A stretch of DNA of 64,000 nucleotides from the NCBI GenBank assembly GCA_020629695.1, contig JAHDCV010000006.1:28491-92490 (forward strand), read 5' to 3'. Origin of the DNA: Acidimicrobiales bacterium. Lineage in GTDB: Bacteria > Actinomycetota > Acidimicrobiia > Acidimicrobiales > SZUA-35. Both the position numbers and the translations under genes were made by a program. This document shows, one piece after another, positions 26,094 through 33,755 of this stretch; within the stretch, counting starts at the first letter, position 1, and each line of letters begins with the position of its first letter. The notes under the pieces are model-generated. The model ran no database searches. It was not told the origin of the DNA and saw nothing but the letters and a program-made list of their open reading frames with translations.

Positions 26094-27373
26094 CAGCGCG
26101 CCCGGGCCGTCCGGAGTGCGGCCACGACGAGCTCGTCGTCGTCGGGATGCACCGTGCGCAGATCGATGATCGTGTCGTCGCCCGACGCCCGAGCGATGAC
26201 AGGATGGTCGGCCGCGCGCAGGGCCGCCCGGACGTCGCCCCGGATGAGCAGTCCGATCGACGGGATCTCGACGTCGGGCAGGGTTCCTCCACCCGGGGTC
26301 GCTGCGGTGTCGACGACGGCGATCGACCCACCGAGCTCGTCGACCATCGCTCCGGCTCGCCGAGCGAGCTCGTCGGTGCCGGTGGTCGCCATCCGCCAGA
26401 ACGGCAGGTCGGTGCCACGACCGTCGAGGAGGGTCAGCAGTGTCTCGGTGAAGGCCGCGATGACGTGGACACCCGGCCGCAGGGCTCGAGCGAGGGGATG
26501 CCGGGCGCACGCCTCGACGAGGTCCGCACGACCGGCGATGACCCCTGCCTGGGGCCCGCCGAGCAGCTTGTCGCCGGAGAAGATCACCAGGTCGGCACCT
26601 CGATCGAGCGTCTGGCGTGCGCCGGGTTCGTCCCGCAGCCAGTGCGGAGGCGGTCCGTCGAGCCAGGGACAACGCTCGTCGAGCAGTCCCGAGCCGAGGT
26701 CGACCACGAGGGGCACGCCCTGCCCGGCGAGATCGGCCGAGGGCACCGCTTCGGTGAAGCCCTCGATCCGGTAGTTCGACTGATGGATCTTCATGATCAG
26801 GGCGAGGTCGTCGTCGATCACGGCCCGGTAGTCGGCGAGGCGCGTGCGGTTGGTCGTGCCGACCTCGACGAGACGGGCCCCCGACTGCCGCATCACGTCC
26901 GGGATCCGGAATCCACCGCCGATCTCGACGAGTTCGCCACGACTCACGGCGACGCCCCGATTCGCCGCCAGGGCAGCAAGGACGAGCAGGACGGCGCCGG
27001 CGCAGTTGTTGACGATCAACCCACGCTCGGCCCCGGTCGCCGCCCGGACGAGATCGGCGAGTCCGGCCTGCCGTGAGCCGCGCTCGCCCGTCTCGAGATC
27101 CAGCTCGAGATTCGTGGCCGTCGGTGCGACCGAGGCGGCCAGGGGAGCGCGCCCGAGATTCGTGTGCAGCAGCACGCCGGTGCCGTTGACGACCGGTGTC
27201 AGCAGCCGGCGGCGCCGGGTGTGTGCGAGACCGGTGGCGATCGTGGCGGCGTCGCCGCCGCTCGATCGAGCCGTCTCGACGGCCGCTCGGGCGACCTCCA
27301 CGAGCATCGGGGCCGGCAGGCCGGAGTCGGACAGGGACCGGGCCAACCGGTCGACGCTGGGCGGACGTTCCAC
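26093..27373 (-). CDS. selA: L-seryl-tRNA(Sec) selenium transferase SelA
   Basis: 426 residues. The PLP-binding Lys is K269 in FSGDKLLGGPQAG; NGTGVLLHTNLGRAPL near residues 63-78 is the family's N-terminal signature. It converts Ser-tRNA(Sec) to Sec-tRNA(Sec) with selenophosphate. GTG start at 27371-27373. SelD, which makes selenophosphate, is not in the window. Divergent from the fxsA gene across 56 bases. Confidence 0.95.
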   Translation of the reverse strand: MERPPSVDRLARSLSDSGLPAPMLVEVARAAVETARSSGGDAATIATGLAHTRRRRLLTPVVNGTGVLLHTNLGRAPLAASVAPTATNLELDLETGERGSRQAGLADLVRAATGAERGLIVNNCAGAVLLVLAALAANRGVAVSRGELVEIGGGFRIPDVMRQSGARLVEVGTTNRTRLADYRAVIDDDLALIMKIHQSNYRIEGFTEAVPSADLAGQGVPLVVDLGSGLLDERCPWLDGPPPHWLRDEPGARQTLDRGADLVIFSGDKLLGGPQAGVIAGRADLVEACARHPLARALRPGVHVIAAFTETLLTLLDGRGTDLPFWRMATTGTDELARRAGAMVDELGGSIAVVDTAATPGGGTLPDVEIPSIGLLIRGDVRAALRAADHPVIARASGDDTIIDLRTVHPDDDELVVAALRTARAR

Positions 27374-27429
27374 GACCTCAGGTTAGGGCGCTCATCGACC
27401 ACGCCCCGTGGCCGGTAGACTCGAAGCCC

Positions 27430-27909
27430 ATGTTTGGCTGGCTCGCCATCGCACTCCTCGTGGTGCCCGTCATCGAACTCGTGGTCGTGCTCCGCGTGGG
27501 ATCGATGCTCGGCGTGTTGCCGACGATCGCACTCCTGATCGCCATCTCGGTGTTCGGTGCGGTTCTGCTGCGCTCGCAGGGTCGGCGGACCCTCACGGAG
27601 ATCTCCACGACGATCCGCCGCGGCCGAAACCCCACCGGCCCACTGTCCGATGGTGCGATGCTCGTCTTCGCCGCCGCGCTCCTGCTGACGCCCGGATTCT
27701 TCACCGACGCGGTCGGCTTCGCCCTCCTCCTTCCTCCCGTCCGTGCCGTCCTGCGCCCCGTGTTGGCGGCCGCGGCGGCGCGGTCGCTGGCTTCCGGCCG
27801 TACCCGAGTCGTTCGATTCGGGGGTGCACACGGCACCGTCGTCGACGTCGAGTCGTCAGATCCGTCCGACGGTCCGGCCGATCCGCCCTCCAACCCCTCG
27901 CTGGGTTGA
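27430..27909 (+). CDS. fxsA: FxsA family membrane protein
   Basis: 159 residues. Three or four hydrophobic segments: two in the first 50 residues (WLAIALLVVPVIELVVVLRV and the following helix), then TGPLSDGAMLVFAAALLLTPGFFTDAVGFALL-type core with the conserved D-G and PGF-x-TD features of FxsA. E. coli FxsA relieves F-plasmid exclusion of phage T7; the native role is unknown. A TAGACT box lies 8 bases before the ATG. The tail is Ser/Pro/Asp rich and cytoplasmic. Confidence 0.82.
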   Translation: MFGWLAIALLVVPVIELVVVLRVGSMLGVLPTIALLIAISVFGAVLLRSQGRRTLTEISTTIRRGRNPTGPLSDGAMLVFAAALLLTPGFFTDAVGFALLLPPVRAVLRPVLAAAAARSLASGRTRVVRFGGAHGTVVDVESSDPSDGPADPPSNPSLG

Positions 27910-27938
27910 GTCCATCCGAGCTATCCAGGAGCGTTCCC

Positions 27939-28505
27939 ATGGTCGAAGAACCGACGCCACCACCACCGATCACGCCCGGCGTGGCCCGCGCCCTCAGCCC
28001 TTTGCTGCGGCGGATCGCTGCGAAGGGACCGGGCGGCGAGCCCGGGACGAACACCTATCTGGTCGGCATCGACGAGATCGTGATCGTCGACCCGGGCCCC
28101 GAGGACGCCGATCATCTCGATGTCGTCTGCGGGTGCGGCGGTGACCGCATCCGGTGGATCGTGATGACCGAGGTCTCGCCCGAGACCACCGCCGGCGCGC
28201 TGGCGATGAAGGAGCGCACCGGGGCCGAGCTGCTCGCCCCTCCCGGGTTCGACGGCGCCGATCGCGTGCTCGGTGACGGTGAGAAGATCGATGCGACCGA
28301 ATTCCGGATCCACACCATGGCGGTGCCCGGCGAGAACCGCTTCGTCTTCGTGATCGAGCAGGAGCGGACGATGCTGTCGGGCCGCCACCTCGAGGAGTCG
28401 ATTCCGGAAGACCTGCCCGCTCGGGTCCGGACCTTCCGGCTCAAGGCGATCGCCCCGGGCGAGGGCCAGTACATCGACGACGCCAAGGCGTTCCTCAACC
28501 GCTGA
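27939..28505 (+). CDS. Metallo-beta-lactamase-fold protein lacking the metal site
   Basis: 188 residues. GTNTYLVG and VIVDPGPEDADHL near 37-60 match the start of MBL hydrolases of the LACTB2 type. The zinc motif H-x-H-x-D-H is replaced by TEVSPETTAG at 77-86, and the later His and Asp ligands are also absent (MAVPGEN, LSGRHLEE). The fold appears complete but truncated at the C-terminus relative to active members. A non-catalytic role is inferred. 29 bases downstream of fxsA, probably co-transcribed. Confidence 0.65.
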   Translation: MVEEPTPPPPITPGVARALSPLLRRIAAKGPGGEPGTNTYLVGIDEIVIVDPGPEDADHLDVVCGCGGDRIRWIVMTEVSPETTAGALAMKERTGAELLAPPGFDGADRVLGDGEKIDATEFRIHTMAVPGENRFVFVIEQERTMLSGRHLEESIPEDLPARVRTFRLKAIAPGEGQYIDDAKAFLNR

Positions 28506-28552
28506 GCCGCGCCGCCGCCGGACCCCGGTGGCGGACAACCAGACCAACACCG

Positions 28553-28582
28553 ACGGGCCACCTCCCTCAGGAGGTGGCCCGT
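28553..28582 (+). terminator. Strong hairpin downstream of the MBL-fold gene
   Basis: ACGGGCCACCTCC at 28553-28565 pairs perfectly with GGAGGTGGCCCGT at 28570-28582 around a CTCA loop, 48 bases after the stop. Followed by TCGTCGTG, a weak U tract. Confidence 0.65.
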
Positions 28583-28620
28583 TCGTCGTGTCCTCCCCGG
28601 TCGAGCCCGGGGCAAAAAGA

Positions 28621-28654
28621 AGGATGGGGCCGGATCGCCCCCCGGCCCCATCCT
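28621..28654 (-). terminator. Intrinsic terminator for the minus-strand channel-like gene
   Basis: AGGATGGGGCCGG at 28621-28633 pairs with CCGGCCCCATCCT at 28642-28654. Read on the minus strand the stem is followed by TCTTTTTG, a classical U-tract, so it terminates transcription from the gene ending at 28715. Confidence 0.75.
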
Positions 28655-28684
28655 CTTCAACCCGCTCGAGAGCGGGCGATGTTG

Positions 28685-28708
28685 GCCGGCTCCCCGGGGG
28701 GAGCCGGC
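28685..28708 (-). terminator. Additional hairpin after the minus-strand channel-like gene
   Basis: GCCGGCTCCC at 28685-28694 pairs with GGGAGCCGGC at 28699-28708. It starts 6 bases past the stop. A third small hairpin, CCCGCT-CGAG-AGCGGG, is at 28661-28676, between this one and the terminator. Confidence 0.5.
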
Positions 28709-28714
28709 GCCGAA

Positions 28715-29410
28715 TCAGCGCTGTGCTTCGTCGACCTCGCCGGCGACGGAGTTGTAGACCGCCGGCCAGAAGCGGTCCCGAGCGGACCAGATGCCGCCGA
28801 TACCGAACTTCAGGATGAGGATGAGGCTCAGCGAGCTCACGATCGCCGTGAAGAGCGTGTCGACGATGTCCTGGGCGAAGCCGAGCTGGTCGAGGGCGGC
28901 GAAGCCACCGATGACCCAGATCGCACCCACGATGATCTTCGAGAGCGTGCCGCCGAAGCTCAGGTCGGTCAGCATCGGCGAGACGATGTCCCGCACGGCG
29001 TTGGCGACGAGTCCGGTGATGATCACGATCGCGATGGCCACGATGGCCTTCGGGATGAAGTTCACCATGTCGCTGAGGGCATCCGAGATCGCGTTGTCGC
29101 CGAACGGCTGCAGCGCGAGCTGGAGGACCAGCAGCATGATGAGGTAGTAGACCAGCTTGGCGACGAAGCGGCCGCTGTCGGCGTAGCCGGCCCGCTCGAG
29201 CGGACCGCCGATGCCGGCACGGTCGACCATGTCGTCGAACTTGATCATGCGGAGGCCTCGCTCGATCAGCTTCTTGACGAAGCCGGCCACGAGACGGCCG
29301 ATGATCAGGACCAGGATGAAGATGGCAAGTTTCGGCACGAAGGTGCCGATGGAGCTCAGGCCATCGGAGATGGCACCTCGCCAGTCAACGGATTCTTGGG
29401 CTAGCAGCAT
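28715..29410 (-). CDS. Conserved-TM-helix (CmpX/PF05552-like) membrane protein
   Basis: 231 residues from an ATG with GAGGG 7 bases upstream. Four or five hydrophobic segments; the repeated pattern of a TM helix followed by amphipathic KKLIERGLRMIKFDDMVDRAG is that of the conserved TM-helix repeat seen in MscS-related and CmpX proteins. No MscS beta domain is present. The gene is divergent from an ECF sigma factor operon that ends with a related membrane protein, so both may answer to membrane stress. Role inferred. Confidence 0.68.
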   Translation of the reverse strand: MLLAQESVDWRGAISDGLSSIGTFVPKLAIFILVLIIGRLVAGFVKKLIERGLRMIKFDDMVDRAGIGGPLERAGYADSGRFVAKLVYYLIMLLVLQLALQPFGDNAISDALSDMVNFIPKAIVAIAIVIITGLVANAVRDIVSPMLTDLSFGGTLSKIIVGAIWVIGGFAALDQLGFAQDIVDTLFTAIVSSLSLILILKFGIGGIWSARDRFWPAVYNSVAGEVDEAQR

Positions 29411-29483
29411 GTGGTTTCCCTCTTTCGGTACGGTTCGCCGAGGTACATGACGATCGCAGGACGCCTGGTGTCGCGAGATTCGA

Positions 29484-29497
29484 CGAAAATCTTTTCG
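29484..29497. promoter_or_regulatory. Inverted repeat in divergent ECF sigma/TM-helix intergenic region
   Basis: CGAAAA-TC-TTTTCG is a perfect 6-bp inverted repeat and the most A/T-rich element of the 160-base gap. Candidate operator. Confidence 0.35.
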
Positions 29498-29569
29498 ATG
29501 CCCCCGAATCGCGACTTCTCGTCGCGCTGGGGCGTCTTCCGCACGATGTTGTTGTCCGTCCACACGCTG

Positions 29570-30133
29570 ATGCACTGGATCCGCTTCGCCGCGGATCCGC
29601 GCGCGGGTGTCGACGCTCCAGCCGTGGCTGAGCCGGATCCGCAACAGCTGCACGACCTCGTGGTCGAGCACGGTGACGCCGTGTTCCGCGTGGCGATGTC
29701 GGTCGTGCGTGACGCTGCCCTTGCCGAAGACGTCTCGCAAGAGGCGCTCATGAAGGCATGGCTCGCGCTTCCGACCTTCCGCGGTGACTCTGCACTGCGG
29801 AGCTGGTTGCTCCGTATCACCCACAATCACGCCATCTCGACCCTGCGGACCCGCCGAGCTGTCGTCACCGACCCCGACGAGATGCCCGAGCGCATCGAGC
29901 ACGTGAACCGGTCGGTCGAGACACAGGTGGAGAGCCGCTTCGTACGAGAGGAATTCGAAGCCGCCCTCGGTGAGCTCGACGAGTTGTCGAGAACCATCGT
30001 GGTGCTGCGGGAGGTGGAAGGCATGGCGTACGACGAGATCGCTCGCACGCTCGACCTGGCGTTGCCGACGGTGAAGACCAGGCTGCTCCGGGCCCGCCGT
30101 CGCCTCGGCTTGTCTCTGCGGGAGTGGGCGTGA
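29570..30133 (+). CDS. ECF-type RNA polymerase sigma factor
   Basis: 187 residues from the ATG at 29570. Region 2 includes FRVAMSVVRDAALAEDVSQEALMKAWL and RSWLLRITHNHAISTLR; region 4 includes TIVVLREVEGMAYDEIA followed by the helix-turn-helix LDLALPTVKTRLLRARRRL. The frame stays open upstream and other starts (29546, 29447) are possible; none has a good ribosome site. It is followed directly by a zinc-finger anti-sigma gene (TGATG overlap). Confidence 0.85.
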   Translation: MHWIRFAADPRAGVDAPAVAEPDPQQLHDLVVEHGDAVFRVAMSVVRDAALAEDVSQEALMKAWLALPTFRGDSALRSWLLRITHNHAISTLRTRRAVVTDPDEMPERIEHVNRSVETQVESRFVREEFEAALGELDELSRTIVVLREVEGMAYDEIARTLDLALPTVKTRLLRARRRLGLSLREWA

Positions 30134-30453
30134 TGAGGCTCCGACGACATCCACCCAGGCGGCTGCTGCTCGAATGGCTCGACGGCGCCGACGGCTCCGA
30201 TCGCCTGGACCCGCACCTCGACACCTGCGAGGTGTGCGCCACGCGACTGATGGATCTCGAGTCGGTCGACGCCGGCCGCTCGATCAAGGCCGCACTGGAT
30301 GAGGTGCTCGCGCCGCCGGAGGATCTCGCCCTGCGGTTGGAAGACGGGGTCAAGACGCGATTGGCTTCACGGGTGGTCTTCGGTGTTCTCGCCGATCTCT
30401 ACGCCACCGGATGGGAGACGTCCAAGATGTTGTTGATCGAAGGTGAAGAATGA
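30133..30453 (+). CDS. Zinc-finger anti-sigma factor (zf-HC2-like)
   Basis: 106 residues. HLDTCEVCATRL near residues 33-44 is the H-x3-C-x2-C zinc motif of ZAS-type anti-sigma factors. No transmembrane helix is present, so it would be a soluble sensor rather than a membrane one. The start codon shares one base with the sigma factor stop, and its own stop overlaps the next gene (ATGA). It probably binds and holds the ECF factor. Confidence 0.78.
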   Translation: MRLRRHPPRRLLLEWLDGADGSDRLDPHLDTCEVCATRLMDLESVDAGRSIKAALDEVLAPPEDLALRLEDGVKTRLASRVVFGVLADLYATGWETSKMLLIEGEE

Positions 30454-31172
30454 CCACGACCGATTGGCTCGTCGTCGCCGGCCTGATCGTCGGTTCGTTG
30501 CTGCTCGGGGCGATCGTGTCGCGCATCGTCTACCGGGTGTTGTCCGCCGAGGGCCGTCCGAGCACGGTGTCGAATGCCGCGTCGCCGATCTCGAGCACCG
30601 TGTTCTGGGGCTTCGTCGTGGCCGGCCTGCTCGGCGCACTCGGTGTCATCCAGCCCGACACGCTCGATCAGATGTCGGCCGACATCGTCGACTTCGTGCC
30701 CCGGGTGATCGCCGCGGCGGTCCTGGTGATCGCCGCCCGTGTCATCGCCGAGTTCGTCAAGTCGACGGTCGGGCCGACCATGGGTCGAATGCCGACGCAC
30801 GTGCAGCGTCAGGTGCTGAACGCGATCGACGTCGTGATCCTCGGCGTCGGTGTGCTGCTCGCCGTGAACCAGCTCGGCATCGACACGACGATCGTCAACA
30901 TCGCCGTGGCAGCGTTCCTGTTCAGCCTCGCGCTCAGCTTCGCTCTGCTCGTCGGGCTGGGCGGTCGCGGCGTGGCCGCCGAGGTCGCGGCCGGACGCGC
31001 GGTGAAACGCATCGTGAAGATCGGTGACGAGATCGAAGCCGGAAACGTCAGTGGTGTGGTCACCGCGATGCATCCGACACTGGTCGAGCTGGCCGACACC
31101 GACGGACGGGTGGAGATGATCGCTCCGTCGACGCTGTTGAACGGCGGGCTCAGGATGCGCCGGGGCGACTGA
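30450..31172 (+). CDS. MscS-like/conserved-TM-helix membrane protein in the ECF operon
   Basis: 240 residues. Four hydrophobic helices (about 5-25, 50-70, 85-105, 125-165) are followed by a short beta domain (IKIGDEIEAGNVSGVVTAMHPTLVEL) of the MscS type ending in VEMIAPSTLLNGG. It lacks the large C-terminal vestibule of MscS. Translationally coupled to the anti-sigma factor, it may be a stress effector or the membrane sensor that a soluble anti-sigma factor needs. Inference. Confidence 0.7.
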   Translation: MTTTDWLVVAGLIVGSLLLGAIVSRIVYRVLSAEGRPSTVSNAASPISSTVFWGFVVAGLLGALGVIQPDTLDQMSADIVDFVPRVIAAAVLVIAARVIAEFVKSTVGPTMGRMPTHVQRQVLNAIDVVILGVGVLLAVNQLGIDTTIVNIAVAAFLFSLALSFALLVGLGGRGVAAEVAAGRAVKRIVKIGDEIEAGNVSGVVTAMHPTLVELADTDGRVEMIAPSTLLNGGLRMRRGD

Positions 31173-31201
31173 CCGGGCCGGCCCGGTGCCACGCTTCAGT
31201 C
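31167..31201. terminator. Hairpin spanning the stops of the MscS-like gene and mrp
   Basis: GACTGA at 31167-31172 pairs with TCAGTC at 31196-31201 and encloses the 16-bp palindrome ACCGGGCCGGCCCGGT. Both opposing stop codons form part of the outer stem. Confidence 0.45.
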
Positions 31202-32389
31202 CGGTGCGGTGATGCCGGCCTCGTCGAGGGCCTCGGTGACGGCCGAGAGCAGCCGGGCCGAGCAGCTCGCGATCTCGACCGGCGGCGCGAGTCGGTCGGC
31301 GATGTCGGCGGCGAGTGCCCGGAACGCCTCGGCTGCCGGACCTTCGCCGAGCGCGATCGGTTCACCGACGTCGCCGCCGGTCGACACCTCGGGTTCGATC
31401 GGGATCCGGGCCACGAGTTCGACGTCGGCCGACTCGGCCAGTGCGGCGCCCCCGCCCGTGCCGAAGATGTGATGCTCCGACCCGTCGGGCGCGATGTAGA
31501 CCGACATGTTCTCGACCACACCCACGACCCGGAGGAACGACTTCCGGGCCATCGTGACCGCTCGTTCGGCGACCTTCTGTGCGCCTCCGGCCGGTGTCGT
31601 GACGACGAGGAGCTCGGTGCGGGGCAGCATCGTGGCGAGCCCCATCGCCACATCACCCGTGCCCGGCGGCAGGTCGATCACGACGTAGTCGAGATCGGAC
31701 GGCCAGGCGACGTCGTCGAGGAAGTGCTGGACGGCGCGGTTGAGCATGAGCCCGCGCCACATGAGGGCCGAGGCCTCGTCCTCCACGAGGAAGCCCATCG
31801 AGACGACCTCGAGGCGGCCGGGCCCGATGTCTCGACGGTGGGGCACGATGACCTTGCGGTCCCCTTCGGTGCGGGCTTCGAGCCGACCGGAGATCCCGAA
31901 CATCCGCGGCAGCGAGAAGCCCCAGATGTCGGCATCGATGACCCCGACCACATGACCACGTGCCGCCAGGGCGACGGCGAGGTTGGCGGTGACCGACGAC
32001 TTGCCGACCCCGCCCTTGCCCGACGCGATGCCGAGTACCTTCGCCGTCGGCGGGATCGCCGTCGCGTCGTCGTCGGCCCGGGCGTTCCAGCGGGCTCGCT
32101 TCATCGTCTCGGCCTTCTCCTCGGCCGACAGCACACCCCAGTCGATCGTGACCTTCTCGACACCGGGGAGACCCCCGACACGGACCTTGGCGTCGGCCGC
32201 GATCTGGGCTCGGAGCGGGCAGCCGGCGGTGGTCAACGAGACCTGGAGGGTGACGGTGCCGTCGTCGCCGACGGAGGCCGAGCGGGCCATACCGAGCTCG
32301 ACGATGTCGGCGCCCAGCTCGGGATCGATCACGCCGCGCAACGTCTGCATGACGTCGTCGGCAGAGGGAAGGGGGGGTCCGTCGGCCAC
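31196..32389 (-). CDS. mrp: Mrp/NBP35 family iron-sulfur carrier ATPase
   Basis: 397 residues. An N-terminal MIP18/DUF59 domain (about 10-90, with TTAGCPL) precedes the P-loop domain with SGKGGVGKSS and switch segments DADIWGFSLPRMFG and VIDLPPGTGD. The C-x-x-C pair that follows GVVENMS in proteobacterial Mrp is missing (YIAPDGSEHH), as in other actinobacteria. It assembles or transfers [4Fe-4S] clusters. It converges on, and is divergent from, two further genes, the latter being the ErpA-type carrier across 138 bases. Confidence 0.87.
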   Translation of the reverse strand: MADGPPLPSADDVMQTLRGVIDPELGADIVELGMARSASVGDDGTVTLQVSLTTAGCPLRAQIAADAKVRVGGLPGVEKVTIDWGVLSAEEKAETMKRARWNARADDDATAIPPTAKVLGIASGKGGVGKSSVTANLAVALAARGHVVGVIDADIWGFSLPRMFGISGRLEARTEGDRKVIVPHRRDIGPGRLEVVSMGFLVEDEASALMWRGLMLNRAVQHFLDDVAWPSDLDYVVIDLPPGTGDVAMGLATMLPRTELLVVTTPAGGAQKVAERAVTMARKSFLRVVGVVENMSVYIAPDGSEHHIFGTGGGAALAESADVELVARIPIEPEVSTGGDVGEPIALGEGPAAEAFRALAADIADRLAPPVEIASCSARLLSAVTEALDEAGITAPD

Positions 32390-32475
32390 GAGTGGAGGCT
32401 AACGCCCCGTGGTCGCGTGGCCCGGATCGGTGAGATGGTCCGCACCCCGGCTGTGCCCGGGGGTTCGTCGGGCCG

Positions 32476-32481
32476 TACAAT
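32476..32481 (+). promoter_or_regulatory. -10 element upstream of erpA
   Basis: TACAAT, a near-consensus -10 hexamer and rare in this GC-rich sequence, lies 46 bases before the erpA ATG. No clear -35 element is seen. Confidence 0.45.
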
Positions 32482-32527
32482 GATCGGGCCGGCTGGTTGC
32501 CGTGCCCTGGACCGAGAGGGACGCATC

Positions 32528-32851
32528 ATGATCACACTCACCGACGCCGCGACGACGAAGGTCGGCCAACTCCTCGAACAGGAGGGCGACGAGCGTCTCG
32601 CACTGCGGGTCGCCGTGCGCCCCGGTGGATGCTCCGGGTTCAGCTACGAGATGTTCTTCGACGCCGAGGCTGCGGACGATGACGTCCGCAAGGAGTTCGC
32701 CGAGGGGGTCGCCGTGGTCGTCGACCAGACCAGCGCGCAGCTGCTGACCGGCGCCACGCTCGACTACAAGGACGGCCTGAACCAGGCCGGTTTCGCCATC
32801 GACAACCCGAACGCCCAGCGCACCTGCGGCTGCGGCCAGTCCTTCAGCTGA
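32528..32851 (+). CDS. erpA: Iron-sulfur cluster insertion protein, IscA/ErpA type
   Basis: 107 residues of A-type carrier. The three ligands are C35 in RPGGCSG and the C100-x-C102 pair in TCGCG near the C-terminus. It accepts clusters and delivers them to apo-enzymes. ATG at 32528 has a GAGAGGGA ribosome site. The divergent neighbour is mrp, also a cluster carrier, so the intergenic region may be co-regulated. Confidence 0.9.
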   Translation: MITLTDAATTKVGQLLEQEGDERLALRVAVRPGGCSGFSYEMFFDAEAADDDVRKEFAEGVAVVVDQTSAQLLTGATLDYKDGLNQAGFAIDNPNAQRTCGCGQSFS

Positions 32852-32868
32852 ACACGGCGGTCGTTCAG
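32848..32868. terminator. Hairpin spanning the stops of erpA and the lipoprotein gene
   Basis: CTGAAC at 32848-32853 pairs with GTTCAG at 32863-32868. Both opposing stops are in the stem. Weak on its own (6 bp). Confidence 0.38.
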
Positions 32869-33731
32869 GCGGCCGACAACCGGGCGAGCGCTTCGGCGAG
32901 TTCGCCCGCGGCCAGCGTGTGGTCGTAGCGATCGATGATCGAGCCGTCGCCGTCGACGAGATAGAGCGACGGCTCGAAGTCGAGCCCGAGATCGAGCACC
33001 GTCGGCGCGAGTTCGATGGCCGGATCGGCGATGTTGCCGTTGACGGTGTCGGTGTTGGCGTAGACCTCCACGTGGATCGGGAGCACGTCGGGATGATCCG
33101 GGACGGCGTCGATGAGGTCTTCGAGGATCGGTCCGCACCAGAAGGTCTGGCAGAACGCCGGGGTCGCCACCAACACGGCGAGCTTCTGACCGGACCCCAC
33201 GACCGTCGCCAGATCGGTCTCGTGGAATCCGCAGCCCTCGAACCGGGTGCAGATCCGCTCGACCCCGAGCGTGTTCGACGGCGTCGGTGACGCGATCGCG
33301 GGGAGCGAGTCCCCGGCTCCGAGGCCCAGCACCTCGGACCGGTCGAAGGCCTGGACGAACTGCACGATCTCGGTGCCGTCGATGTCGGTGACGAGTTCGA
33401 AGATCCCGGGTTCGGGCAGGGTCGTCCGCACCGGGTAATAGAGGCGCGGCGCGTCGCCGTAGGCGGCGACGGTGACCGTCTCGATGGTCGCCCCGGAGCC
33501 GTCACGGATCTCGAAGGTCAGCTCGGGCGGGCCGGACACGCTCGTCGTGCCGTTGCTGAGCAGCCCGATCGGCAGTCGCTCCCGGCGCCCCGCGGCCACG
33601 GCCCGGTTGGATGAGAACAGCGCCTGCAGCTCCGTCGTGGAGCCGCTCGTGCCGGGCGAGTCGGAGCCGGTGCAGGCGCCGAGCACCAGCGCCCCGGCCC
33701 CGAGGAGGAACGTACGACGGTCGAGGGTCAC
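32865..33731 (-). CDS. Lipoprotein with thioredoxin-like domain
   Basis: 288 residues from the GTG at 33729-33731. The N-terminus RRTFLLGAGALVLGAC is a twin-arginine-like signal with lipobox Cys20. The middle part is an immunoglobulin-like beta region; the C-terminal part is a thioredoxin fold, with C-x4-C (FCQTFWC) near 195 where a C-x2-C redox site would be, and TVLDLGLDFEPSLYLVD further on. A C-G pair (FEGCGF) lies before it. A periplasm-side redox or copper-chaperone role is possible but unproven. Confidence 0.65.
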   Translation of the reverse strand: MTLDRRTFLLGAGALVLGACTGSDSPGTSGSTTELQALFSSNRAVAAGRRERLPIGLLSNGTTSVSGPPELTFEIRDGSGATIETVTVAAYGDAPRLYYPVRTTLPEPGIFELVTDIDGTEIVQFVQAFDRSEVLGLGAGDSLPAIASPTPSNTLGVERICTRFEGCGFHETDLATVVGSGQKLAVLVATPAFCQTFWCGPILEDLIDAVPDHPDVLPIHVEVYANTDTVNGNIADPAIELAPTVLDLGLDFEPSLYLVDGDGSIIDRYDHTLAAGELAEALARLSAA

Positions 33732-33755
33732 GGGCGCGAACCTATCCTCGGCCGG

